The notes beneath the pieces are model-generated. The model saw only the letters and a list, made by a program, of their open reading frames with translations, searched no databases and had not been told where the DNA came from. The position numbers were made by a program, and so were the translations under genes. Of a stretch of 64,000 nt of DNA, positions 21,956-32,800 are shown piece by piece. Position 1 is the stretch's first letter. Every line of letters starts with the position of its first letter. This DNA comes from Puccinia triticina (lineage: Eukaryota > Basidiomycota > Pucciniomycetes > Pucciniales > Pucciniaceae), in NCBI RefSeq assembly GCF_026914185.1, contig NC_070560.1, positions 284,001 through 348,000 on the forward strand. Reading direction: 5' to 3'.

Positions 21956-22230
21956 GTGTACAAACCCCCCAGTTACCTAACTCTAACAAATTGGTATATT
22001 GGGTGTGAAATTTTACATGAAGTGTACATTTTAAATGCTGGGTTACATTTTACATGTTGGGTTAATGTTGAATGTTGCATATGTACATGTGTTTTGCGGT
22101 GTGTGTACATGTTGCTTACAGGTTACATGGTGTTTGTGCATGTCATGGGTGGTGTGTACATGTTACACTGTTTGTAAACATCTTGCATTGAGGATACATG
22201 GTGCAGTGTGGTTATTTGAATAGGCAAGCG
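21956..22230. repeat. Degenerate TTACATG-type low-complexity repeat
   Basis: Many irregularly spaced TTACATG, TACATGTT and GTGTACATG words. The same low-complexity texture reappears at 27060-27345 and 27660-27740. Confidence 0.6.
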
Positions 22231-23036
22231 GCGTAGAATGTCCACTCACTGCAGCACAAGCGGAAATGCAGTGGGGTGGCTGAGCAAATGCTCAGTCTAT
22301 ATATCCAAACAGCTGATAAGCATGCGCGTATAAGACACTCAGGGGAGTGAATGCAAACCTGACGAAAAGGAATGCGTCGCGGTAAGGTCAGCCTCGCACG
22401 GTATTGAATCCAATCTTGGTGAGGAAAGAGAGGATCCGGTACCGGGCGAGCTGAGGTAGACTAAGTACAAGCGCAGCCGCAGTATGCATGTATGTACAAT
22501 GTTTTGGTACATGCATAATGTAGATGAATAAACTTTAGATAGGTTAAGTTTACCACCTTGGCTACCCCGGTCTCCAACAGCGCGCTTATGCGTCTCATAT
22601 GTAGGCTGAGGGAAAACCTTGAAAGTACAGCTAAGAAAGCACACAGAAAGTCAGCAAACGGGTTACTTGTCACGGGGACAAGGGAACTGGGGTTCAAGCC
22701 ACGCTCCGGACGCACGGACTTGGCGGAACAGTTGGAGTATGACTTTGGCGGTGTAAGAATACAAGCCTAGGGGAGGGGTACTCTGCTCACAAAGTGAAGA
22801 GAGTGCCGCTAACCGCAACAGCTGCGGAAATTGGTAAGCTTTGCAAGCCTCTATCCGCAGCCCTAGCTAACCGCGAGGCTGAGATAACTGAGAGCATCAA
22901 ATTGATGAAAGCAGGACCAGCTGCCGCGGATAGCAAGATTGAAAAAACAGGACAACCCTGTTGATCGTTGTTACTGGAAAGATTATTGGAAAAAACCGCA
23001 GGTGAGATAATCTTGAATCAACCAGTCAACCAACCA
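22231..23036. other. Unassigned sequence, left flank of hAT-B
   Basis: Contains short open segments such as one encoding CKPLSAALANREAEITESI (near 22825-22890), but stops and frame changes prevent a gene model. With 25969-26330 it forms one pre-insertion sequence in which GTGAGATAAT (22999) and CTGTAG (about 25992) could be intron borders. It may be a decayed coding region of unknown type. Confidence 0.3.
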
Positions 23037-23044
23037 GGCATAGC

Positions 23045-25960
23045 TAGGGCTGGCCCCCGTTCCCGGCCTCTCCGGGTATACCCGCGGTCCGCCCCGCGGG
23101 TATAGGGCTCCGGGAAGCCTCTTTACCTGGACCGTACCCGGCCTACCCGGCGGGTACGGTCCACGGGCGCCCTCAGAGATACCCGAGGGTATATCGGGTA
23201 TCACACATAAAGTCTTAAGTTTTAATTTCGATCATCCATAATGGATGAGGTGAATGATTGTAACTACAGTAATGTGTAATAAGATTTAGGATGTTCAATC
23301 ATCCTCACTGTACTCGTCATCATTGATGCCATCTTCATCATCGCCGTCGTTCGCATCGTTGGCATCGTTTCCATTGGAGTTATGCAAAGCGGTGTCGTCT
23401 TCTGGGTGGAGGGTAACGGTAGAGGAGTCCATCATTTCGTCGAACTTCTGGTACCATTCCTTCAGACAGAGAAGGTGCTCGATTGAAGAGCTGCCAAGAC
23501 TATGTCTTTGAGAACCGATGATTGTCTTTGATCGCGAAAAGACTCGTTCCGAAGGTGCGCTTGTCGCCGGGATACCAAGGAAACAGGTGGCCATCAAAGC
23601 CAAAGAAGGGTAGATTTTTTTGTTTCGGGACCAATAGGCAAGGATGTCGCAGCTTGGCCTCTCATTTACCTCGGCAATGTACTGATTGATCTCGGCCGTC
23701 AAGTCGTTGGCAACCAAAGCTTCGCCAAATATGTCTGCCTCGATCACGCTCAGTTTCGGGGTCTTTGCCAACTTGGCTGATTTGCAGGCACTGGAAGCGT
23801 TGTCTTTAGCAGTACCAGTCCGACTGGGACTTCTATCATAGCTTTTGGCCTCGGCCCGGAAGATTTTCATTGCTTTCTCCGGCGTAATGTCTGATATGTT
23901 ATGAGCAGCAAAGAAACCTTTGTTTTTTTCGAAGTAGCTTAGTTTGATTCGAGGATCGAGAATCATCGCACAGATTGGGGCCGGTTTCTCTAACGCTAGG
24001 ATGAGGTATTTGGATAGCTTTGCCACCATCTCATCGGCAGCTGGAATGAGTTGTTCCGAGTTATACTTCGATCGGACTTGATAAATGGTCTTTATCAGTG
24101 AAATGTAAATTGGAAGGGCCATCGTTAGTGTTGGGTACTTTGAGCGACAGAGTATATTTGTAACCTCGTGGAGTGGTGCCAAGAACTCGGTCATCTGCTT
24201 GAGTTTTTCCCATTCAACATCGAGGAGGGTGTATTTGGCTACCTCGCCCTTCGAACCGCAGTATGTTGTGCAGACCGATCTGAGTTTCAGTGCACGTTCA
24301 AGCATCAAGTAGGTGGAGTTCCAACGAGTGCGAACATCCAACACCAAAGTCATGTTCTTGATGGGGCGAGCACGTCGAGATTGGCTGTTTACAAAATCTA
24401 TGACAGCTTGAAACCCTTCACAACGTTGAGGTGATCCTCGGACATAGGTTGCAAGACCGTGGATTTGAGAGATGATTGTCTGAAGGTCAACACTAGATCC
24501 ATCCGGGCGATCCATGATCGAGTTGAGATCCATCTTATTGAGTGTAACTTCGTGTTCAGCATCGTGTTCGCTAGGTACATTCCCAAAAGCTTTGAGACCA
24601 TCATGGGCGGCGAGGTTGATGACATGGGCCATACAGCCCAACAACTGTTCATTTGCAAAGAAAACCCCACCCAGTTGTTTTTCAACTTGTGTCGCTAGTG
24701 TGGAGTTGCTCGATGCATTGTCAGCTGTGATGCAGTTCAAAGCATCAGAAATTTCCATTTCAAGCAGGCGATCAGCAAAAGTATCGCCAAAATTTTGGCC
24801 AGTGTGACGACCTAGGTTGCATTCACATACATATCAATTTGAATTCTTTTATTATCATTTGTAAACAAAATACTCACCAGTCACCGGTGGCATTCCAACA
24901 AGAACATCCAAAATCTTCCAATCCGAGGTAATTCCGTGTGCCGTGATGGCCATGAAAGCCTTTGCATTCGGCAAGGTCCACGCGTCAACGGTGTAGGAGA
25001 GATACTTCATCTGTTGGAGCTGGTCCTGGAGATGGTTCCGGTGGGCAACATAAAGCATGTCAACCTCTCTGGCAATGCATTTCCTTCCGAATTCCATGTT
25101 GGATGTCGCTGGATTGAGCAACTCCAAGAGATGCTTGAAGGACTTCCGATCAACGATTGAGTACGGCAAGTCAGCCTCGGCAACGAGGTATGCAATGGCT
25201 TGTTTCAGCAGATCACCTGTGAGTACAGGCTATAGGAGAGAGACAAGCTATAACTTTCAACCACCCAAAAAAGGCTCAAGTGCGGTAAAAATAAAACTTA
25301 CCCGCTGCTCAACACGTTGACGTTTCAATAAGTTGGGGAGCAACAGCTGATTCGTCTTTTCCTGGGTAGGTGGTAATATTTGGTGAAGCCGTCGAAGGTG
25401 TTCACTCATGGACTTCGTACTTCCAGTCGGGTCTCGTCGCAAAATCTGATCGCACGGGGAGTTTTTCTTCTTGGTAGTTACTCGGCATTGTACCTTTTCG
25501 CCGTCCTTGGTAACCTTGAAGTGCGCCCAAACCCAACTTCTCTGCGAGGGAGTGGTGGTTTCCGAATCAACTTTTTGGTTTTTAGAGCGGTCTTCCTTAG
25601 GTGTTTTGATCACATCGATTTCTTCTTGATCTTCGATGAATTGAGTCATGCTGCTGTGGTATTGGGGAAGCCGAAGAAGGTCGTACACGTGGTGCTGAGT
25701 CCTGACCTTCTTCGATTTCCCCCTGCGCCTCTACTGTCTACAGGCCGTACCCGCGGGAATCGGGAACAGGATGCGGGTATACCCGCGGGACGGCGGGTAT
25801 ACCCGTCGCCCGTCAATCCCGCGGGTACCCTGATCCCGTTCCCGATTCCCGCGGGTACGGCTCGGGCTACTTGATTTTGGTACCCGAGTGACGGGTATGC
25901 CCGCGGGACGGGCGCCGGGCTAGCTCAGAGTGGCCGGGTACCCCGCGGGATCCAGCCCTA
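23045..25960 (-). mobile_element. hAT-B, putatively autonomous; 8-bp target duplication GGCATAGC
   Basis: The left end is TAGGGCTGGCCCCCGTTCCC. The right end, read inward, is TAGGGCTGGATCCCGCGGGG. GGCATAGC is duplicated exactly at 23037-23044 and 25961-25968. The subterminal regions (23050-23200 and 25745-25950) are dense in CCCGCGGGTATACCC words in both orientations. The 2916-bp element carries one complete three-exon transposase on the minus strand. Perfect duplication, ends and frame argue for a young insertion. Confidence 0.93.
23295..25649 (-). CDS. hAT-B transposase (738 aa, three exons)
   Basis: Exons on the minus strand are 25649-25302, 25229-24878 and 24811-23295, with introns GTAAGT..TATAG and GTGAGT..CCTAG, 2217 nt in total and no internal stop. 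The first ATG after the open region is used as start. An N-terminal BED-type zinc finger (SWVWAHFKV with VQCRV and later EHLRRLH) lies around residues 48-102. Core landmarks are YTVDAWT near residue 198, HTGQNFGDTF near 238, ITADNASSN near 262, and the C-terminal dimerisation block with LAYWSRN and TSAPSERVFSRS near 652. Residues expected to be catalytic (D, D, E) are all present. The C-terminal tail is very acidic. Confidence 0.92.
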
Positions 25961-25968
25961 GGCATAGC

Positions 25969-27055
25969 TAACAAGCATGCCCATCTCTCTGTAGGCAAAG
26001 TCAACAAGAGCAAGACCCAAGCTCAAACCACTTCAAACCCAAGAGGATTTGAAGGAGGTAAGAAGCCAGGTCTCAAGTACCAGGGTCTAACAGTTGAAAT
26101 TGAAACTGTAGACAAACTTGGAATTCCCAACCTGATCCAACGACTGAAGTACGCCTTAAGAAGGAGAGGACCTCCGGCTAAGTAAGCTTTTCTTACCAAG
26201 AAAAAGAGATGCTAACAGTGTTACAATTGACCCCAGATCAATAGCTGAAAACCAGCATCAACCAGCGCTCAACACAGCGCACTTCTTTATCTCTAAACCA
26301 GACAACGGCCAAGCAACCTGCTTCTAGGTGAGCACTGTTGCTGCTACTTTCTCTATTTTGTTTATAAATAGTATTACAAATACTAGTTGTCAAATAGAGA
26401 AGACCAGAACATAATGAAATGAAACTTCTAGTTCTTCCAAATTTCTCAGGGGGGACTCACAGACAGACTGAATAGTGCGGACTGGCACCAGGTGAACTGG
26501 GGCAGCAGAAGCAGATGGCAACAAAGCGGATGATGTTGGGGCGGACATGCCAGGTAGATACTGGGGTTGGAACTTGGTGGCTAGTCAAAGTGTGCGGGAG
26601 AACGGCGTCAGAGAGGTGCTAGGCTTTGAAGTGATGCATGTGGATTTTGGTGAGTGCAGGAAAGGAAGGATGCAGGCAACGCTGGCTGGGAGCGGATTTA
26701 TGCTGGTGGAGGGAGTGGAGGAACAGGGACCTTTTGGGGGGCTTTTCTCCCACTTCTTTGCCTATCATTCTACATATTACGCATCTTACAGTATTATTGC
26801 AGGTAGAGCTATATTTGCGGAGCTTTTGCGTATTGCTAAATCACAGAAAGTTTTGACCACCCAACATTCTTATTTAATTGCGGAGTTTACTGTGTGCGTG
26901 CGGAGCGGCTGACTCTTACCTAGACCAGACGGACCATATCAGGCTCAAAGAAGAGCGCTGAAGAGGTTCAAACATTGCAAAGACCCAGCGCTGATAACCA
27001 TACAAACGCAGAGTTATCTAGAAAGGAGGCGGAGTACCACTTCTTATCAGTTGAT
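25969..27055. other. Unassigned sequence, right flank of hAT-B
   Basis: 25993-26185 can be read as a lysine-rich segment ending RRRGPPAK and a stop, possibly spliced to sequence left of hAT-B. A 121-codon open frame with ATG at 26547 (to 26912) has no recognisable domain. Neither is a confident gene. Confidence 0.3.
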
Positions 27056-27059
27056 GTGC

Positions 27060-27760
27060 TTCTAGTTCAATAGCTGGACATTCATGTGGGGTACTTGGGG
27101 GTTACATGTTGCAGGAACATCTTACATGGGGGTTGTGTGTTGCAGAAACAATTTACATGGGGATTGTGTGATATGGGAACATGTTACATGTTGCGCAAGG
27201 TTGATAAATGGGTTCAGGTTTACTTGTTGTAAATTTTACATGGGGTTACTTGTTGCTGAAATACCTACATGGTTTCTATCTGTTGCAGAAATATGTTGTA
27301 CAGGGGTTACATGCCGTGTAACAATTTTTATGGTGTTCAAAATTGCATAATATTTTTTTACATAAAATCATAAACTGCAATTTTGGCTGGGAGATGTCAC
27401 TTTAAGTTTTATGCATGCTGACATCTCCCAGCCAAAATTGGCTTTATGATTTTGTGTAAATAGTGGAGGACTTCCCGTCAACTTTGAATAAATCTGGAAT
27501 TCCAGATTTTGCAGGGGAATCTGGAATCTGGAACTCTGGATCCCTTTGGGGAGCTTCGGGGACCAGGATTTCACTGCAAAATCTGAAATCTGTTGGCTCA
27601 GATCTGGATTTCCAGATCAACGAGAAGTCCTCCAGTGGCATATGCAATTTTGAATACCATAGTTATATGGGGGTTAAATGCAGCATAACAATGTTGTACA
27701 GGGTTTACATGCTGCGTAACAATTTCATACGGGGTAACTACAAAAAAAGATTGTGGGGAT
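27060..27760. repeat. TTACATG low-complexity repeat with two palindromic insertions
   Basis: The degenerate unit GGGGTTACATGTTGCAGAAACA repeats over 27060-27345 and again at 27660-27740. Between them lie a hairpin of about 95 bp (27361-27456, arms TTTGGCTGGGAGATGTCA and its complement) and a MITE-like inverted repeat at 27465-27633. Confidence 0.65.
27465..27633. mobile_element. 169-bp MITE-like inverted repeat with GGAGGACTTC ends
   Basis: The left end is GGAGGACTTCCCGTCAAC. The right end, read inward, is GGAGGACTTCTCGTTGATC. AGT lies on both sides (27462-27464 and 27634-27636), consistent with a 3-bp duplication but too short to be sure. The interior repeats ATCTGGAATTCCAGAT-like words. 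Related ends occur at 11750-11879 and 49544-49676. Confidence 0.55.
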
Positions 27761-28574
27761 GACTCCCAAAAATATATATATATAATATTTGGAAAAACAA
27801 CTCCAAACCCGGTCCAGGCAACGTAAATTGGGAAATGGGGGTCTTTTTCCCAATTTTTGGGAGTTGTTTTTCCAAGACTATCTCTCTTCTCTGTTGATCA
27901 ATCACTTTAGAAGAGGCCTCGGTAACTTACGCTCAAAAAACTAGAATCAAGTTGAGTGTCTCAGTAAAAACATTCAAGAAGTGGAAGAGTTGATTCAAGG
28001 TTATGAATCTGGCTGCCCCCTCGGTCACACGTACACACCCTTGCAGATCAGACGGCTCGGGTTGCTCGTTAATGCCCTGGCATGGGCTTCAGTCTCCGCA
28101 GGGATGGATGTCAGCTACATTTCTGGGTTTGGATTCATGTGAGCCTGACAAGAGCCTCTCAGTAAGAGCCTGAAGGGCAGCCTCGCAGGGTCGCTGTGTC
28201 CAAGATGAATGTAACTCTGCAGCAAGCCTCCAGAGACTGCTCAAGTCATTGGAGGCTCATGAGGCCATTTTTTGATTACGATGTGTGCCTTGTGGGGATT
28301 GCCTCGCCAGTGACAGGGTTGCCGTGAAGATTCCCCCTAGGCAAACTTGTACAACACGTATCGGCTGGCTAAGAGGAATCATCCTTGATGACCTAGTGCA
28401 AGGCTGGTATGTGCCGGTTTGACCGGCTCGGCAGGGAGATTCTCTTCGGCAAGCGGTCAACCGAGTCCCGGATCGGCAAGGACTCCTCCCCGGTACACCT
28501 TTGTACCCGATCGACTCTCCCGTCAAACCGGTTGGACAGCCCGTTATCCAGGAAAACCAGCGCCTGCCCAGAAA
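27761..28574. other. Intergenic, no gene recognised
   Basis: Starts with an inverted pair, TTGGAAAAACAACTCC near 27790 and GGAGTTGTTTTTCCAA near 27860. The remainder shows no repeats or convincing frames. Frames on both strands between 28390 and 28890 arise from the hairpin array to the right. Confidence 0.45.
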
Positions 28575-28690
28575 CCGGGTGGGCAGCACCTGCCCAGAAA
28601 AACCGGATGGACAACTTCTGCCCACATACCGGGTGGACAACACCTGTCCAGATACCGGGAGGGAAACACCTGTCCAGAAACCGGCCGGAC
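28575..28690. repeat. 26-bp tandem hairpin repeat (array F)
   Basis: Four to five units each start with CCGG. An example is CCGGGTGGACAACACCTGTC, in which GGACA and TGTCC (or GGGCAG and CTGCCC) form a short stem around an AACACC-type loop. Same design as the larger hairpin arrays but a different sequence. It lies 1.2 kb upstream of ABC1. Confidence 0.7.
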
Positions 28691-29890
28691 CAATTTGCTG
28701 GGCCGGGTAATGCTGGCGGTGGCGCTGGAGCAGATAGGAGTTCTGATGCAATCCCTTTTGGTATGGCGCTGTTCTTTAATTGCTGCATCCACGTCTTCTC
28801 TCCCAGAACGGGATATGTATGGATGTGGTAATGTTGTGCGGAATGAGTTTCTCGGATTTTCACTATGGATTTGCTTCGCATGCAGCACTAATTGCTCCCG
28901 TGTGGGTCTTTTCCGGCCGAACTACACTGTGGGACCGGACGGACAGTACATGGGATTCGCAAGATGAGTGGCCGGACGAGCCAGTCCATCCTGCTGCCAT
29001 CCGCCACATAAAATTGCTGTCCAGATGTTCACCAGCAACGGACAAGGCTGAACGATGTCCGTCCAGCGATTCTGACGACCCATGCGTCTGGTCGGTCTTC
29101 GGGGAGGCGTTTGACTAATGGGCTCTTTACTCTATGCGGTGCTCCCAAACTGGATGTCCATTTTTCCACACCGGGTTTCAGCCGGCCGGTGCCGGCCGCA
29201 GACGCTCCGGAGTCCGGATAACCATGATAGCCAGGCTTGGTGATGTTATTTACCTAAAATTCAACTGCAACACGCATGGAGAACACCCAGTCTCACACCA
29301 ATTATTCCGGCCGGGACCCGGCGCCGTTCTGCCAGTCATCGACATCCCGGTTGCCAATGCCAAAAAAAGCGTGATTAGCGTGCACTTTCAAGTTCCATTG
29401 TTGATTGTCAAGTCCAATGTCGCAACTCGCTGTGGTGCACGGAAGCGTCTGAGAAAATTGATTGTACAATATTGTGACGGAGGTGTCGGGCCAACCGAGA
29501 CAAACGTCGCTGACCTGCCCTGGGCTCGTTTCTCAGCTCTTCTCCATACTCCGTCCATGTAGACCATTGGCGGACTGGCGTCTGGATCGCTTAAGTCCAG
29601 TAGTGCCCCTATCGTGCTCATTCGAGATGACCTCATGAACCCCCTAAGCCTTGAGTATTTAAACCGCCTTTGCGCCGGCGGCAGCACCTCCCTCCTCCTC
29701 CGCAATTGTACTCTCGACATCATCAAACAAAAAAATCTTTAGGCCACAGATACACTTACGATACACACTCATACAGCAGTCACACGGTTTATCATCTGTA
29801 ACTTTTGATTGAGTGGGAAACACCTTTTACGACTTTTGACTTTTGCCACCTCACTTGTCGATCTCGAGACAGACGTAATACTCGCGATCC
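28691..29890. promoter_or_regulatory. Upstream region of ABC1
   Basis: No gene is supported. A TATA-like TATTTAAA lies at about 29656, some 235 bp before the ABC1 ATG, which makes it a candidate core promoter. CCGG and CGGAC words are frequent at 28880-29060. No specific regulator site is claimed. Confidence 0.35.
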
Positions 29891-32800
29891 ATGGCGGCTT
29901 CCTCGCCTGCCAACCAACCAACAAGTCCGCCCTTGAGCGGATCCAGCCACTCCAAAACGAACATGAGTGATGAAACCCAGCCGCCCCTCCAGGACCACGA
30001 CGAAGGGAGAAGTAGCCATGAGTCTATGCGAGAAATCCTGCATGAAGAAGAGGTGGACGTTGCGGAAGCTGAAAGGACTTTTGCTGAACTCCGTCGCCAG
30101 CTCACTCAGGCTTCGTAAATAACCTCTCTTTCCTCCACCTGGTGGTTCCACGATCCTGACAGGCTTGACCTTAATTCTCTTGATCAGCTCTTTGCATTTA
30201 GCCCAGGAGGGTAAGACGGATGGTGAAAAGCAAGACCCGGATGCCACCTTTGATCTGTTAGCCTATTTGGTAAGTGTATTTTATTTTCCTTAGCGTTGGT
30301 GCATCTGTCTCAATATTGTGTTATTGCCCTTTGGATAATGATGAACAACAGCGCGGCACCGCTCAATCAAGGGATGAAAACGGCATGCGTCCCAAGCACT
30401 TGGGTGTGATCTTCGACAATCTAACGGTGGTCGGGAATGGAGGTATCAAGCTACCCATCATCACCTTCTTCGATGCCCTCCGGAATTTGCTCCTGGCGCC
30501 GGTGATGCCCATCATCATCCGCATGACCAAGCCCCCGCCCAAGACGATCCTTCACCCGATGAGTGGCTGCGTCAAGTCTGGGGAGATGTGCATGGTCCTC
30601 GGGCGGCCTAATAGCGGTTGTACCACATTCTTGAAAGTAGTCGCCAACCAGCGGGTCGGCTTCAAAAGCGTCGATGGCAATGTGACTTACGGCGGTATTC
30701 CAGCCGATGTGATGACACAACGATACAAGGGAGAGTGAGTACTCGTTCCTCTCAAATCTATCGTCGCTCTCCTCCTCAACGCTGACGCCGTGTAATATTC
30801 TCACTTTCCCCCTCACTGCATCAATTAGAGTCGTGTACAATCCGGAGGTGAGTCTCTTGTTTTCGTTTTTGGGCGTCTGGCGCTGGTGCTGAATCCCCCT
30901 CTCCACTGGTCATTTGTTTGCCGTAGGACGACGTCCACCACCCTACATTGACGGTTTACCAGACCTTGAAGTTTGCTCTGCGCACCAAAACCCCGGGCAA
31001 ACTACTTCCATCAGTCACTCGGGCGCAGTTTGTTGATCAAGTTCTTGATGTTCTCCTGAAGATGTTGGGGATCAGTCACACCAAAAACACTTGTAAGCTG
31101 TTTTTTTCATGTATATAAAAAAAACTTGCGCCGTCTGCAGTCATATTGAGGCATTCTGGCATCTTAGTGGTCGGTGATGCGTACGTACGAGGTGTCTCTG
31201 GTGGTGAGAGGAAACGAGTATCGATTGCGGAAATGATGGCAACGCGTGCTTGCGTTCTTTCCTGGGACAACTCTACCCGAGGTCTCGATGCCTCGACGGC
31301 CCTCTCATACGCCAAATCGCTCCGCATTATGACGAACATCTTCCAAACAACGATGTTTGTTACTCTGTACCAAGCGGGCGAAGGAATCTACGACCAGTTC
31401 GACAAAGTCTTGCTACTCAACGAAGGACGCTGTGTGTACTTTGGTCCAGTGAAAGGCGCACGCGACTACATGGTCTCGCTGGGTTACAAGAACCTGCCTC
31501 GCCAGACTACGGCCGACTATCTCACCGGATGCACGGATGAAAACGAGCGGCAGTTTCAAGACGGCATCGATGTCTCTCAGGTGCCCAAAACGCCCGAGGA
31601 GATGGAGCAAGCATATCTCAATAGTGAGACCTACCAACTGATGGAGCAAGAACGGATCGAATATGGGAAGTTCTTGGCCCAAGAGCAGCGATTCCAGAAC
31701 GACTTTATGGAGGCCGTGAAGGGTGACCAGGGCAAGGGAGTCAACCCCAAGGTCAGTCGAGTTCCTATACTGCTTTCATCAAATCTTCCACCATCCCTCT
31801 CAGTCTGACCCTCTTTTTTCTTTTTTTTCTGCAGTCACCATACACGGTTTCAATCTTCTTTCAACTCAAAGCACTCATCATCCGCTGCATGCAACTTACC
31901 TGGCAAGACCGGCAGTCCTTGCTCTTCGACCTGGCAACTATCATCGTCGTCGGGATCGTGCAAGGGACTGTCTTCCTGGACTTACCCACGACCACTGCTG
32001 GAATCTTTACACGGGGAGGAACGATCTTCTTGGGGCTCTTGATGAACGTCTTCCTGGGTAGGTCGGCTCCACGTTCCATATTCAGGAAGCATCAGCTCTA
32101 ACTTATGATTGCCGTCCGTAGCCTTTGTCGAGTTGCCGAAGCAAATGATGGGGCGGCCAATCATGTGGCGACAAACATCATTTTGCTTCTATCGACCAGG
32201 AGCGCTGGCAATGGCTGACGCCATCGCTGAAATCCCCTTCAGCTTCCCGAGAATTTTCATATTCTCAGTGATAGTGAGTTTCTCCCTCGGGTGCAAACAA
32301 CCACTCTGAAGTGATGAGACGTTGAGCCAAGCTGATGATTCTTGAACCAGTCGTACTTGATGCCACACCTTGCGCGAAGCGGCGCGGCTTTCTTTACCTA
32401 TGTCATTGTAGTCTACATGGGTTACTATTGTATGAGCACGCTTTACAGGTTCCTCGGTGCGATCTCTTTTGACTTCGACACCGCATCACGTCTCGCGGCA
32501 TCTATCACGATCCTCATCTCAACCTACTCGGGTTACATGATCAGCAAAAGGTGTGTTACCGCCACACCCCCCAAGCTGATAAGCCCATGAGACCTTCTTT
32601 AATCCATTGAATTGTTCCGGTAGTAATATGCAAGATTGGCTCCGCTGGATTTATTACATCAATCCGGTCAACTATGCATTCGCGGCCCTCATGGCCAATG
32701 AGTTCGGGCGGGTCGATTTGTGAGTTTTTCTAACTACTTTACAATCTCCGGGAGCATTTAAACATGCCAACAAAATGTTTTTCTTAGCACTTGCTCTGGA

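Noticed and set aside
28257..28888. Overlapping frames of 114-182 codons on both strands
   Set aside because: Caused by the 26-bp CCGG hairpin repeat and neighbouring GC-rich sequence; no splice structure or domain.
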